This document shows positions 1 to 6,223 of a stretch of 6,223 nt of DNA, one piece after another; positions within the stretch are counted from its first letter, which is position 1, and the number at the start of each line of letters is the position of its first letter. Origin of the DNA: a bacterium (GTDB lineage Bacteria > Planctomycetota > UBA11346). The stretch covers positions 1-6,223 of the forward strand of contig JAIFKN010000245.1 of NCBI GenBank assembly GCA_020049615.1, in the 5' to 3' direction. The translations under genes were made by a program, and so were the position numbers. The notes beneath the pieces are model-generated. The model was not told the origin of the DNA. It made no database searches and was given only the letters and a program-made list of their open reading frames with translations.

Positions 1-221
1 CGGAGCCCTCTGCCGCTGGCCCGGCGGCCAAGCCGCCGCACATCAGGGAGCTCGAGGAGAACCTGCAGCACCTCTTCGGCAGCAAGGTCGGCATCCGCGA
101 GAAGAACGGCAAGGGCGCGATCACGGTGCTTTTCGAATCGAAAGACCACTACCTGCGTGTGGTCACGCTGCTCGAGCGGTTCATCCGGCAGGCGAATCTG
201 GACAAGGCGGGGTTGAAATAG
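1..221 (+). CDS. parB: ParB/Spo0J-type chromosome-partitioning protein, C-terminal fragment (5' end outside window)
   Basis: Partial gene: the reading frame is open from base 3 and ends at TAG 219-221, giving 72 residues. After a short Ala/Pro-rich linker come HIRELEENLQHLFGSKVGI, then a basic, glycine-containing turn (EKNGKGAI), a beta-strand (TVLFES) and a helix ending in LLERFI. This order matches the C-terminal dimerisation domain of chromosomal ParB/Spo0J proteins, where a helix with an FGxKV motif is followed by a KGxI strand and a final helix. In that family this domain dimerises the protein and contributes lysines for non-specific DNA binding, while the CTPase and parS-binding domains lie further upstream, here outside the window. 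The family assignment rests on motif recognition over a short piece. The gene ends 280 bases before the next one, across a repeat-bearing gap, so it is probably not in the transporter operon. Confidence 0.85.
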   Translation, partial: EPSAAGPAAKPPHIRELEENLQHLFGSKVGIREKNGKGAITVLFESKDHYLRVVTLLERFIRQANLDKAGLK

Positions 222-225
222 GGGG

Positions 226-295
226 GCTGGCCGCTGGCCGCTGGCCGCTGGTCGCTGGCCGCTGGTCGCTGGTCGCTGGCCGCTGGTCGCTGGCC
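226..295. repeat. Heptamer tandem repeat, 10 copies of GCTGGYC
   Basis: Ten uninterrupted 7-bp units run from 226 to 295. Each is GCTGGCC or GCTGGTC; the only variable position is the sixth base. In order, the sixth bases are C, C, C, T, C, T, T, C, T, C. The array starts five bases after the ParB stop codon and its three-unit period of 21 bp keeps reading frames open, which creates a spurious repetitive peptide on the minus strand. Similar short GC-rich heptamer arrays are known between genes in several bacterial groups. No function can be assigned from the sequence; replication slippage is the likely way it varies in copy number. Confidence 0.95.
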
Positions 296-311
296 GCCGC
301 GATACAGGCGA

Positions 312-408
312 CGCCGTTTGCGGCCGGGTGGGGGTCGTCGCAGCGACGGGAAACTGGCGTCGTACGCCCCGTCGCGGAGACGCCGAGCCCCTCCCCCGGC
401 AAACGGCG
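312..408. repeat. Nested inverted repeats upstream of the transporter operon (possible structured leader or small palindromic element)
   Basis: The outer arms CGCCGTTTGC (312-321) and GCAAACGGCG (399-408) are perfect 10-base reverse complements. Just inside them, a G-rich stretch (about 323-334) faces a C-rich stretch (about 388-398) with imperfect pairing. Further in, GCGACGG (343-349) pairs with CCGTCGC (369-375), and in the centre GGCGT (356-360) pairs with ACGCC (364-368) around a 3-base loop. The arms nest in the correct order, so one strand could fold into a long, interrupted hairpin of about 97 nucleotides. It lies between the heptamer array and the first transporter gene, ending about 93 bases before its ATG. 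It could be an mRNA leader structure, a terminator remnant for parB, or a small non-autonomous repeat element. There is no U-tract after it, so a classic intrinsic terminator is unlikely. Confidence 0.5.
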
Positions 409-501
409 CATTCTGTCCGTCCGGACTGATACAGATTCCGTCTACGCACCGGGCAAAGCAGTCGACTGGGGTGGAACCGCCTGCTAGCGTGCCGCCGCCA
501 C

Positions 502-2349
502 ATGAGCGACCCCGCCGTCACCCGCCGCTCCGAGTTGCCCTGGCTGGCCGGCGGGCTCGTCGTGCTGATCGTCGGCTGGTGGGCGCTCAACCGCTTCGTC
601 CTGGCCGTCTACCCGCCGGACGCCAGCCAGGGGGGCGCCCTCCACGTCATCGGCTGGGGCACCGACCCCAACCCGGCCCGCGTCGAGCAGTGCAACATCT
701 TCAACCGCGCCAACCGCGACCAGGGCCTGATCGTGCAGGTGGTGCCGGGCGGCGGCGATACGCAGGCCATTGTCACGCGCAGCGCGGCCGGCAACGCGCC
801 GGGATGCATCGACGTCTACGTGCCCGAGGATCTCGGCAAGTACATCGCCAAGGGCATCGCGCGGCCGCTGAACGAGCAGCTCAAGGCGGCGAAGCTCGAT
901 CTGGCCAAGGAGACCTGGCCGGCACTGCTCGACAACATCAGCCGGCCGAACCCCGCCTATCGTCCGGGCGTGGACGATCCGATCGACGAACGCATCTGGT
1001 ACGCGGTGCCGAACAACGTCGACTACCCCTTCATCTATTTCAACCGCACCCTCTACCAGCGCGTCGTGGCCGAGCGTGCCGCCGCCGGCCTGCCGGTGCC
1101 GCCCGAGCCCTGGCTGGGCTGGACCTGGTGGGACTACGCGGCGCTGGCCAAGTCGCTCAACCGGCGCGGGCCGGACGGCCGCTTCCTCAGCTTCGGCGGC
1201 CCGCCACCCGACCTGTGGCCGCTGGCCATGCAGATCGGCGCCGGCATGCGCGGCGAGGATCGCTCCGCCTTTGAGGCGCTGGACGGTTCGGAGAAGGCCG
1301 CTCGTGGTCTCGCCGGCCTGTCGTGGGATGACTGCATCGCCCCGTTCACGACGCGCCCCGACGGCACCCTGGAACCGTGGCCGAACAAGGCGGCGATCAC
1401 CACCGCGCTGCAGTTCGGCTACGACCTGCAGCACGCCTGGCGAGCCGTGCCGACCTCTTCGGACATGCAGCAGATGGCCACCGGCGGCGGCGGCTACGCC
1501 GGCACCGGGATCAACGGCCAGTTCCTCGCCGGCACCGCCGGCATGATGTCGATGGGCCGCTGGTACCTGATGCAGATCCGCGCCAACGTCAGCTTCGACT
1601 GGCGCATGGTGCGCCAGCCGCGCTGGGTGCCCTATGACGAATGGGCGCGCTGGCAGCGCGAGGGCAAAGGACCGGGGAAGCGCGATGGCGCCTGGGGCGA
1701 CGCGGAGCACCGCGATCGCGGCTACCTGGTGATGATGAACACGCGCTGCACCTTCCTCACCAGCAGCGCCAAGGATCCCGCCAAGGCGTTCCGCTTTCTC
1801 GAACTGCTCATCCGCAACCAGGACTACCAGAAGGTCATCCTGCTCGAGGACGGCAGCAGCGCGAACATGCGCATGACCCTCGAGTACGTCGGCCAGCCCG
1901 ACCCGCTGATACCCGACGAGGTGGTCAACCGTCCGCCCGAGCAGGAGCTCGCTGCGATCATCAACCAGGTCGGCCGGCCGCGCTGGCCGTTCAGCAACTA
2001 CGCCCGCCACGAGAACATCCGCTGGAGCAACCTCCAGGCCTGGATGAGTCCGCGCGAACCGCTGGAGCAGGCCCTGGCCGCCGGCTCGCGGCTGCGCGAG
2101 CATCCCGAGCTGGCCGCCATCGCCCCGGCCGAGCGCTTCACCACCAGCGACGGCATCGGCGAGGACCTGGCGAAGCGCGTGGTCCGGGCGATGGACGACA
2201 CCGGCCGCGAGGGCTTCGCCCTCGACCAGCCGCCGCGTCGCCAGGGTCCGAGCCTGGCGACGGCCGGCGTCTTCGGCGGCCTGGGGCTGGTTTTCGCCAT
2301 CATGGCCTTCGGCGCCTGGCGGGCGCGGAGGGGGGCGCAGCATGCCTGA
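502..2349 (+). CDS. Extracellular solute-binding protein of a sugar-type ABC transporter, apparently membrane-anchored at both ends
   Basis: This 615-residue protein is the probable substrate-binding component of the importer encoded by the next three genes. Residues about 46-110 (LHVIGWGTDPN, then IFNRAN, GLIVQVVPGGGD, IDVYVPED) follow the opening of family 1 extracellular solute-binding proteins. Later hallmarks are YAVPNNVDYPFIYFNRTLY (167-185), WTWWDYAALAKSL (207-219), and GQFLAGTAGMMSMGRWYL (339-356), the usual 'weak-spot' stretch with a Gly/Ala-rich loop and an aromatic residue. A hydrophobic segment at about 14-36 follows an Arg pair and lacks a clear cleavage site or lipobox cysteine. 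A second hydrophobic segment at about 585-606 is followed by RARR. Both flanks suggest cytoplasmic ends, with the binding domain outside between them. At 615 residues it is longer than the usual 400-450. ATG 502 is the first ATG, GTG or TTG after the in-frame stop at 427-429; no Shine-Dalgarno sequence is visible before it. The gene overlaps the next by 8 bases. Substrate unknown. Confidence 0.9.
   Translation: MSDPAVTRRSELPWLAGGLVVLIVGWWALNRFVLAVYPPDASQGGALHVIGWGTDPNPARVEQCNIFNRANRDQGLIVQVVPGGGDTQAIVTRSAAGNAPGCIDVYVPEDLGKYIAKGIARPLNEQLKAAKLDLAKETWPALLDNISRPNPAYRPGVDDPIDERIWYAVPNNVDYPFIYFNRTLYQRVVAERAAAGLPVPPEPWLGWTWWDYAALAKSLNRRGPDGRFLSFGGPPPDLWPLAMQIGAGMRGEDRSAFEALDGSEKAARGLAGLSWDDCIAPFTTRPDGTLEPWPNKAAITTALQFGYDLQHAWRAVPTSSDMQQMATGGGGYAGTGINGQFLAGTAGMMSMGRWYLMQIRANVSFDWRMVRQPRWVPYDEWARWQREGKGPGKRDGAWGDAEHRDRGYLVMMNTRCTFLTSSAKDPAKAFRFLELLIRNQDYQKVILLEDGSSANMRMTLEYVGQPDPLIPDEVVNRPPEQELAAIINQVGRPRWPFSNYARHENIRWSNLQAWMSPREPLEQALAAGSRLREHPELAAIAPAERFTTSDGIGEDLAKRVVRAMDDTGREGFALDQPPRRQGPSLATAGVFGGLGLVFAIMAFGAWRARRGAQHA
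2327..2335 (+). promoter_or_regulatory. Shine-Dalgarno site for the first permease gene
   Basis: GGAGG followed by further G residues lies inside the end of the binding-protein gene, with about 10 bases between the GGAGG core and ATG 2342. This is the clearest ribosome-binding site in the operon and supports the overlapping start at 2342. Confidence 0.65.
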
Positions 2350-3334
2350 CCTCGATGCCGGGCTCATCGCCCGCCACGCCGCCGACCGCAAGGTGAAGCG
2401 CCGCCGCGCGCTGTTCGCCGGGTTGTCGTTCATCTCGCCCAACCTGACGCTGTTCCTCGTCTTCACCCTCGGGCCGACCCTGTTCACCCTCGGGCTCGCC
2501 TTCTTCCGCTGGGACCCGTTCACCTCGCCCACCTTCGTCGGGTTCGAGAACTTCAACCGCATGTTCGCCGATGCGCGGTTCTGGTACTATCTCCTGAACA
2601 CCGGCGTCTTCATGCTGGGCCTGCCGCTGACCATGGGCGGGGCGCTGTTCCTCGCCGTCATCCTGTCGCAGAAGCTGCGCGGGGTCATCGCCTACCGCAC
2701 CGTCTTCTACCTGCCGACGCTGACCTCTGGCGTGGCCCTGTTCCTGCTCTGGAAGGTGATGTACAACAAGGAGGGTGGGCTGATCAACACGCTGATCCTG
2801 CCGGTGCTGCAGCTGATCGGCATCGACGGGGCGGGCGGGGCGCCGATCTCCATGAGCGATCTGCCTGACTGGCTCAACCAGAGCTGGAGCATCCTCGGCA
2901 TGCAGTGCTACCTGGCCAAGCCGGCGCTGATCTTCATGGGCGTGTGGGCCGGCATCGGTGGCGGCACCATGATCCTCTACCTGGCGGCGCTCGCCGGCGT
3001 GCCCCCGGAGCTCTACGAGGCGGCGGAGATCGACGGCGCCAGCCGCTGGCGCCGCTTCTGGGACATCACCTGGCCGATGATCGCGCCGACCACCTTCTTC
3101 ATCGTGGTCATGGGCATGATCGGCGGCCTGCAGGGCGGCTTCGAGATGGCCTACCTGATGACCGGCGGCGGTCCCGACGAGAGCACCACGACCATCGGCT
3201 ACTTCATCTTCACCAAGGGCTTCGGCGAGTTCGAATTCGGCTTCGCGGCAGCGGTCAGCTTCGTCCTCTTCGCCCTGGTGGCGACGATCACGGCGGTGAA
3301 CTGGCGCTTCGGCTCGAAGGCGGGGGACTACTAG
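2342..3334 (+). CDS. ABC transporter permease, MalF/UgpA-type (carbohydrate uptake family)
   Basis: This 330-residue inner-membrane protein is one of the two membrane subunits of the importer. Hydrophobic segments are visible at about 26-51, 84-108, 119-140, 194-217, 247-268 and 299-320, the six-helix plan of UgpA-type permeases. The EAA loop that docks onto the ATPase is clear: EAAEIDGAS starts at 226, with the conserved Gly at 232 and the closing Pro at 245. The N-terminus (basic KVKRRR before helix 1, then SPNLTLFLVFTLGPT) and the NFNRMF and FYLPTLTSG stretches also fit the family, as does the MTGGGP motif near 273-278. The stretch between helices 3 and 4 (about 141-193) looks somewhat longer than usual. 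The start overlaps the preceding gene by 8 bases and has a good ribosome-binding site; the stop TAG 3332-3334 touches the next ATG. The pairing with the following permease implies a heterodimeric channel. Confidence 0.93.
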   Translation: MPDLDAGLIARHAADRKVKRRRALFAGLSFISPNLTLFLVFTLGPTLFTLGLAFFRWDPFTSPTFVGFENFNRMFADARFWYYLLNTGVFMLGLPLTMGGALFLAVILSQKLRGVIAYRTVFYLPTLTSGVALFLLWKVMYNKEGGLINTLILPVLQLIGIDGAGGAPISMSDLPDWLNQSWSILGMQCYLAKPALIFMGVWAGIGGGTMILYLAALAGVPPELYEAAEIDGASRWRRFWDITWPMIAPTTFFIVVMGMIGGLQGGFEMAYLMTGGGPDESTTTIGYFIFTKGFGEFEFGFAAAVSFVLFALVATITAVNWRFGSKAGDY

Positions 3335-4957
3335 ATGCCTCGCGAAAAGCCGTCGTTGTGGGTGACCGTCAGCAGCCACGCCTTCCTCCTGGCGTTCGGC
3401 GCCACCATGCTGCTGCCGTTCCTGTGGATGCTGGCCACCTCGTTCAAGGGCGAGGCCGAGGTGTTCGAGCGCAACCCGCTGCCCATGGCCACCAGCCTGG
3501 GCGAGGAGGGCAAGGCGCTGGTCACCACCGCCGGCAATCCGCTGGTCGCGGCGGTGAAGCGCGGCGAGCCGCTGCGCGTACGCCTGGGCAACCCGGTGCA
3601 GGAGGGGGCCAAGGGCGACCGCGCGCGCACCCCGTCGGGCGAGAACCTCTCCGATGACATCGGCCAGCCGGTGCAGCTCGGCAACGTGCTGTACGATGGC
3701 CGCCGGCTCGCCGACTGGGGCGGCTTCGCGCGCTTCCGCGACTCGCGGGTCTTCGTCAAGTACGCCGAGCCGGTGACGGTCGACGCGGCCTTCGCCGCCC
3801 CCGGATTCGACGCCGGGGCCAACGAGGCGGCGGCCGAGCGCTGGTTTTGCCAGCAGCCCGGCCGCTACGCCGGCGGCTGGGCGAAGCTCAAGGAGACCCG
3901 CTTCGGCGGCCGCGTGCCGCTGATGGTCACCCCCGAGCTCTACCGCGACTGGGCCCCGCGCAGCGGGAAGGCCGAGCCGCTGGCCATCGGCGGCGTCGCC
4001 GTGCCCAACCGGCACCCCAGGCCGGTGACCGAGTACTACCAGTTCAAGAACGTCACCTGGGGCCAGGCCGGCGAGCCGGTGCGCGACCTCACCCTGCCGG
4101 CCGTGCTGTGCCAGGCCGATGGCGCGGCTGTGCGCTATGAGCCCGCCTTCCCCGTCTTCCGCACCGCCGACGACCCGCTCAAGGCCGACGAGCGCACCGA
4201 TCTCACCGCCTTCGTCGGGGACGCGGCCGCGCCGCGCCGCGTGCTGGGATCCGAGATCGCGCTGTCGCAGCGCTTCCGCCTGGTGTGGTCGAACTACCAG
4301 GCCGTGCTCACCGACCCCAACGTCAAGATGACGCTGTTCGCCTGGAACAGCCTGTTCATCGCGGTGTGCGTGGTGGTGCTGCAAGTGCTGACCTGCTCGC
4401 TCGCCGCCTTCGCCTTCAGCCGCATCGAGTGGCCGGGGCGCGACACCGTCTTCCTGCTCTACCTCGGCACGCTGATGGTCCCCGGCGCGGTGACCATGAT
4501 CCCGAACTACCTCATCCTGCAGCACATCGGCTGGCTCAACAGCTTCTTCGGCCTGATCATCCCGGCCGCCGCCAGCGCCTACGGCACCTTCATGCTGCGC
4601 CAGTACATGCTCACCCTGCCCAAGGGACTCGAGGAGGCGGCGCGCATCGACGGCGCGGGACTGCTGCGCGTGTGGTGGGACATCGTCCTGCCGCTGTGCA
4701 AGCCGGCGATCATCACCCTCGCGATCTTCACCTTCAGCGGCGCCTGGGGCGCGTTCACCTGGCCGCTGATCATCGCCCCCGACGAGGCGGTGCGCGTGCT
4801 GCCGGTGGCGCTGAAGAACTTCAGCAGCGGCCAGAGCACCGCCTACACCCTGCTGATGGCCGCCTCGCTCATCATGATGCTGCCGATGCTGATCCTCTTC
4901 ATCTTCGGGCAGAAGTACTTCGTGAAGGGCATCCAACTCGGTGGCGTAAAGGGCTGA
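3335..4957 (+). CDS. ABC transporter permease, MalG/UgpE-type, with a ~250-265-residue insert between membrane segments 1 and 2
   Basis: This 540-residue protein is the second membrane subunit of the importer. Residues 1-45 form the normal MalG-type start: helix 1 at about 15-36, then the typical [12 protein letters not shown] stretch. The family pattern resumes at about 316 with VWSNYQAVL, the WNSLFIA helix (334-358), [28 protein letters not shown], a [21 protein letters not shown] region carrying the EAA loop (EAA at 434-436, Gly 440, LP at 452-453), and the closing [15 protein letters not shown]. Without the insert it would be about 275 residues, the usual size. Residues about 46-315 are hydrophilic, without a membrane segment, and by the position of helix 1 should lie outside the cytoplasmic membrane. 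They contain two cysteines (172 and 259). I do not recognise the fold. The same frame runs through without a stop, so this is a single gene, not a frameshift. Its ATG directly follows the previous stop codon. Confidence 0.92.
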   Translation: MPREKPSLWVTVSSHAFLLAFGATMLLPFLWMLATSFKGEAEVFERNPLPMATSLGEEGKALVTTAGNPLVAAVKRGEPLRVRLGNPVQEGAKGDRARTPSGENLSDDIGQPVQLGNVLYDGRRLADWGGFARFRDSRVFVKYAEPVTVDAAFAAPGFDAGANEAAAERWFCQQPGRYAGGWAKLKETRFGGRVPLMVTPELYRDWAPRSGKAEPLAIGGVAVPNRHPRPVTEYYQFKNVTWGQAGEPVRDLTLPAVLCQADGAAVRYEPAFPVFRTADDPLKADERTDLTAFVGDAAAPRRVLGSEIALSQRFRLVWSNYQAVLTDPNVKMTLFAWNSLFIAVCVVVLQVLTCSLAAFAFSRIEWPGRDTVFLLYLGTLMVPGAVTMIPNYLILQHIGWLNSFFGLIIPAAASAYGTFMLRQYMLTLPKGLEEAARIDGAGLLRVWWDIVLPLCKPAIITLAIFTFSGAWGAFTWPLIIAPDEAVRVLPVALKNFSSGQSTAYTLLMAASLIMMLPMLILFIFGQKYFVKGIQLGGVKG

Positions 4958-4962
4958 CACGC

Positions 4963-6108
4963 ATGGCAGACATCCAAATTTCCAAGCTCGTCAAGCTCTA
5001 CGACAACGGCTACACCGCGGTCAAGGGCATTGACCTGCACATCAACGACCACGAGTTCATGGTCCTGGTCGGCCCGTCCGGCTGCGGCAAGACCACCACC
5101 CTGCGCATGATCGCCGGGCTCGAGGACATCAGCGCCGGCGAGATCGCCATCGGCGGGCGCGTGGTCAACGCGGTCGAGCCGAAGGACCGCGACATCGCCA
5201 TGGTGTTCCAGAACTACGCCCTCTACCCGCACATGACGGTGTACGAGAACATGGCCTACGGTCTCAAGCTGCGTGGCATGACCAAGGCGGAGATCGACCC
5301 CAAGGTGGTCGAGGCCTCGCGCATGCTCGCCCTCGACAACCAGCTGTCCAAGCTGCCCAAGGCGCTGTCGGGCGGCCAGCGCCAGCGCGTGGCGCTGGGC
5401 CGCGCCGTGGTGCGCCAGCCCAAGGCCTTCCTCTTCGACGAGCCACTCTCCAACCTCGACGCCAAGCTGCGCGGCGAGATGCGCTTCGAGCTGAAGACCC
5501 TGCAGCAGCGCCTCAAGACCACCATGGTCTACGTCACCCACGACCAGATCGAGGCGATGACCCTGGGCGACCGCATCACCGTGATGAGCGTTGGCGAGAT
5601 CCAGCAGGTCGCGCCGCCGACGGTGGTCTACGACTTCCCCTTCAACCGCTTCGTCGCCGGCTTCATCGGCACGCCGCCGATGAACTTCCTCGCCGGCGCG
5701 CTGTCATCGGCCGAAGGCGGTTTCGCCTTCGCCATCAGCGGCGGCGCCACCGTCGGCCTGCACATGCAGCACCGCCAGGCCCTGCCAGGGTCGCTCGGCA
5801 CCGGCCGCATCCTCGGCATCCGGCCCGAGAACCTCTCGCACGCCGGCTTCGTGCCGACCGCCGCCAGCGCCACGCGCATCGACGCCAAGGTCGAGGTGGT
5901 CGAGAACATGGGCGACCACCAGTACGTCTATCTGCGCATAGCCGGGCACGCCGCCCCGGTGGTGATGAAGGGCAGCAGCCACCACCGCTGCGCCGCCGGC
6001 GAGACCATCCCGGTGAATTTCGACACCACCTTCGCCCATGTGTTCATCGACGGCAGCGACTACGCGCGCAACCTGACGTTACCCGAAGGTTTCGCCCAGC
6101 AGCAGTAG
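4963..6108 (+). CDS. ABC transporter ATP-binding protein, UgpC/MsmX/MalK-type
   Basis: This 381-residue cytoplasmic ATPase should power the importer as a homodimer bound to the EAA loops of the two permeases. All catalytic motifs are intact: Walker A GPSGCGKT (37-44), Q-loop Gln83 in [13 protein letters not shown], signature LSGGQ (135-139), Walker B FLFDE (156-160, catalytic Glu160), D-loop SNLD (163-166) and switch His193. After the ATPase core, [14 protein letters not shown] (229-243) and LGIRPENL (284-291) mark the C-terminal OB-fold/TOBE region, as in UgpC and MalK. That region binds regulators or fixes assembly in known members. The length is typical. The ATG lies 5 bases after the preceding stop; AAAGGG at 4948-4953 may serve as a weak ribosome-binding site. 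The frame is open upstream of 4963, but that part overlaps the permease gene and reads as a shadow; the [13 protein letters not shown] start fits the family. The family covers glycerol-3-phosphate, maltose and other sugar importers, so the name does not define a substrate. Confidence 0.96.
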   Translation: MADIQISKLVKLYDNGYTAVKGIDLHINDHEFMVLVGPSGCGKTTTLRMIAGLEDISAGEIAIGGRVVNAVEPKDRDIAMVFQNYALYPHMTVYENMAYGLKLRGMTKAEIDPKVVEASRMLALDNQLSKLPKALSGGQRQRVALGRAVVRQPKAFLFDEPLSNLDAKLRGEMRFELKTLQQRLKTTMVYVTHDQIEAMTLGDRITVMSVGEIQQVAPPTVVYDFPFNRFVAGFIGTPPMNFLAGALSSAEGGFAFAISGGATVGLHMQHRQALPGSLGTGRILGIRPENLSHAGFVPTAASATRIDAKVEVVENMGDHQYVYLRIAGHAAPVVMKGSSHHRCAAGETIPVNFDTTFAHVFIDGSDYARNLTLPEGFAQQQ

Positions 6109-6111
6109 ACC

Positions 6112-6128
6112 TGTGCCACAGAGGCACA
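6112..6128 (+). terminator. Small hairpin just after the operon's last stop (weak terminator candidate)
   Basis: TGTGCC (6112-6117) and GGCACA (6123-6128) are perfect reverse complements around a 5-base ACAGA loop, starting three bases after the stop codon. No T-tract follows, so it is not a standard intrinsic terminator. The hairpin overlaps the first copy of the ACAGAG-type repeats and may simply be a by-product of them. Confidence 0.3.
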
Positions 6129-6203
6129 AAGCCCCACAGAGGGCCACAGAGTCGGGCAGTAGGCACCTGCTTGTAGTCGCCGATGGCCTAGCGACACAGA
6201 GGG
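6116..6203. repeat. Dispersed CCACAGAGG-type short repeats
   Basis: CCACAGAGG occurs at 6116-6124 and 6134-6142, CCACAGAG at 6144-6151, and CACAGAGGG at 6195-6203; a degenerate copy, CACAAAG, lies at 6125-6131. Spacing is irregular. Short intergenic runs of this ACAGAG type are seen in many GC-rich environmental genomes. No open reading frame of note is present in this tail of the window, and I see no promoter in it. Confidence 0.65.
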
Positions 6204-6223
6204 TGAACTCGCTCCGGTATTGT

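Noticed and set aside
336..348. Perfect short dyad CGTCGC-A-GCGACG as an operator
   Set aside because: The right half is better explained as an arm of the nested inverted repeat, and no regulator gene is nearby to support an operator; a 13-base GC-rich dyad is not strong evidence alone.
181..411. Minus-strand open frame encoding a repetitive ATSDQRP-like peptide
   Set aside because: The repeat peptide is produced by three 7-bp units making a 21-bp period; it is a by-product of the heptamer array, and the frame also overlaps the parB end.
427..436. TGATACAGAT as an extended -10 promoter element
   Set aside because: It matches only half of the consensus hexamer and no -35 element lies at a suitable distance, so no promoter was called.
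318..1274. Plus-strand open frame overlapping the start of the binding-protein gene
   Set aside because: Its Arg/Pro/Ala/Gly-rich translation is typical of an out-of-frame reading of GC-rich DNA; it overlaps a well-supported gene for most of its length.
484..2562. Long minus-strand open frame (692 codons) opposite the binding-protein gene
   Set aside because: It lies opposite a gene with clear family motifs, its product is a low-complexity Ala/Arg/Gly/Val-rich sequence without domains, and GC-rich coding DNA commonly leaves the antisense frame open.
2300..4960. Long minus-strand open frame (886 codons) opposite both permease genes
   Set aside because: The product is rich in His, Gln, Glu, Gly and Arg with no recognisable domain, as expected from reading membrane-protein codons backwards. 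The sense strand is clearly the coding one.
4285..4962. N-terminal extension of the ATPase gene upstream of ATG 4963
   Set aside because: The extra 226 codons overlap the permease in another frame and translate to a His/Arg/Pro-rich sequence; family members start at the position of ATG 4963.
6176..6195. GTCGC/GCGAC hairpin as an operon terminator
   Set aside because: Only five base pairs with a ten-base loop and no T-tract; too weak to call.

Overview
The window is a GC-rich bacterial segment holding the 3' end of one gene and a complete four-gene ABC transporter operon, all on the + strand. GC-rich codon use, a ParB tail, a heptamer tandem repeat and CACAGAG-type intergenic repeats suggest an environmental bacterium. 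Members of the Planctomycetota/Verrucomicrobiota (PVC) group are a reasonable guess, but no phylogenetic marker in the window proves it.

Layout. Bases 1-221 encode the C-terminal 72 residues of a ParB/Spo0J-type chromosome-partitioning protein, cut off at the window edge. Bases 222-501 are non-coding. They hold ten tandem copies of a 7-bp unit (226-295), then a nested set of inverted repeats (about 312-408) directly upstream of the operon. Bases 502-6108 are the transporter operon: a membrane-anchored extracellular solute-binding protein (502-2349), a MalF/UgpA-type permease (2342-3334), a MalG/UgpE-type permease with a very large inserted domain (3335-4957), and a UgpC/MsmX/MalK-type ATPase (4963-6108). 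Bases 6109-6223 are non-coding and carry short ACAGAG-type repeats and a small hairpin just after the last stop.

How the genes work together. The four genes overlap, abut or sit 5 bases apart, so they are almost certainly co-transcribed and translationally coupled. Together they make a full importer of the carbohydrate-uptake (CUT1/MalFGK2) class: binding protein, two different membrane subunits each with an EAA loop, and a nucleotide-binding subunit with a C-terminal regulatory region. The substrate cannot be read from the sequence, because no sugar-degrading enzyme or regulator lies in the window.

The unusual points are structural. The binding protein appears to be held in the membrane at both ends, instead of being a free or lipid-anchored protein. 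The MalG-type permease is 540 residues, about twice the usual size, because about 250-265 extra residues are inserted between its first and second membrane segments. The two oddities may be linked: the insert would lie on the same side of the membrane as the tethered binding domain. I see no phage, IS element, CRISPR array, tRNA or rRNA.
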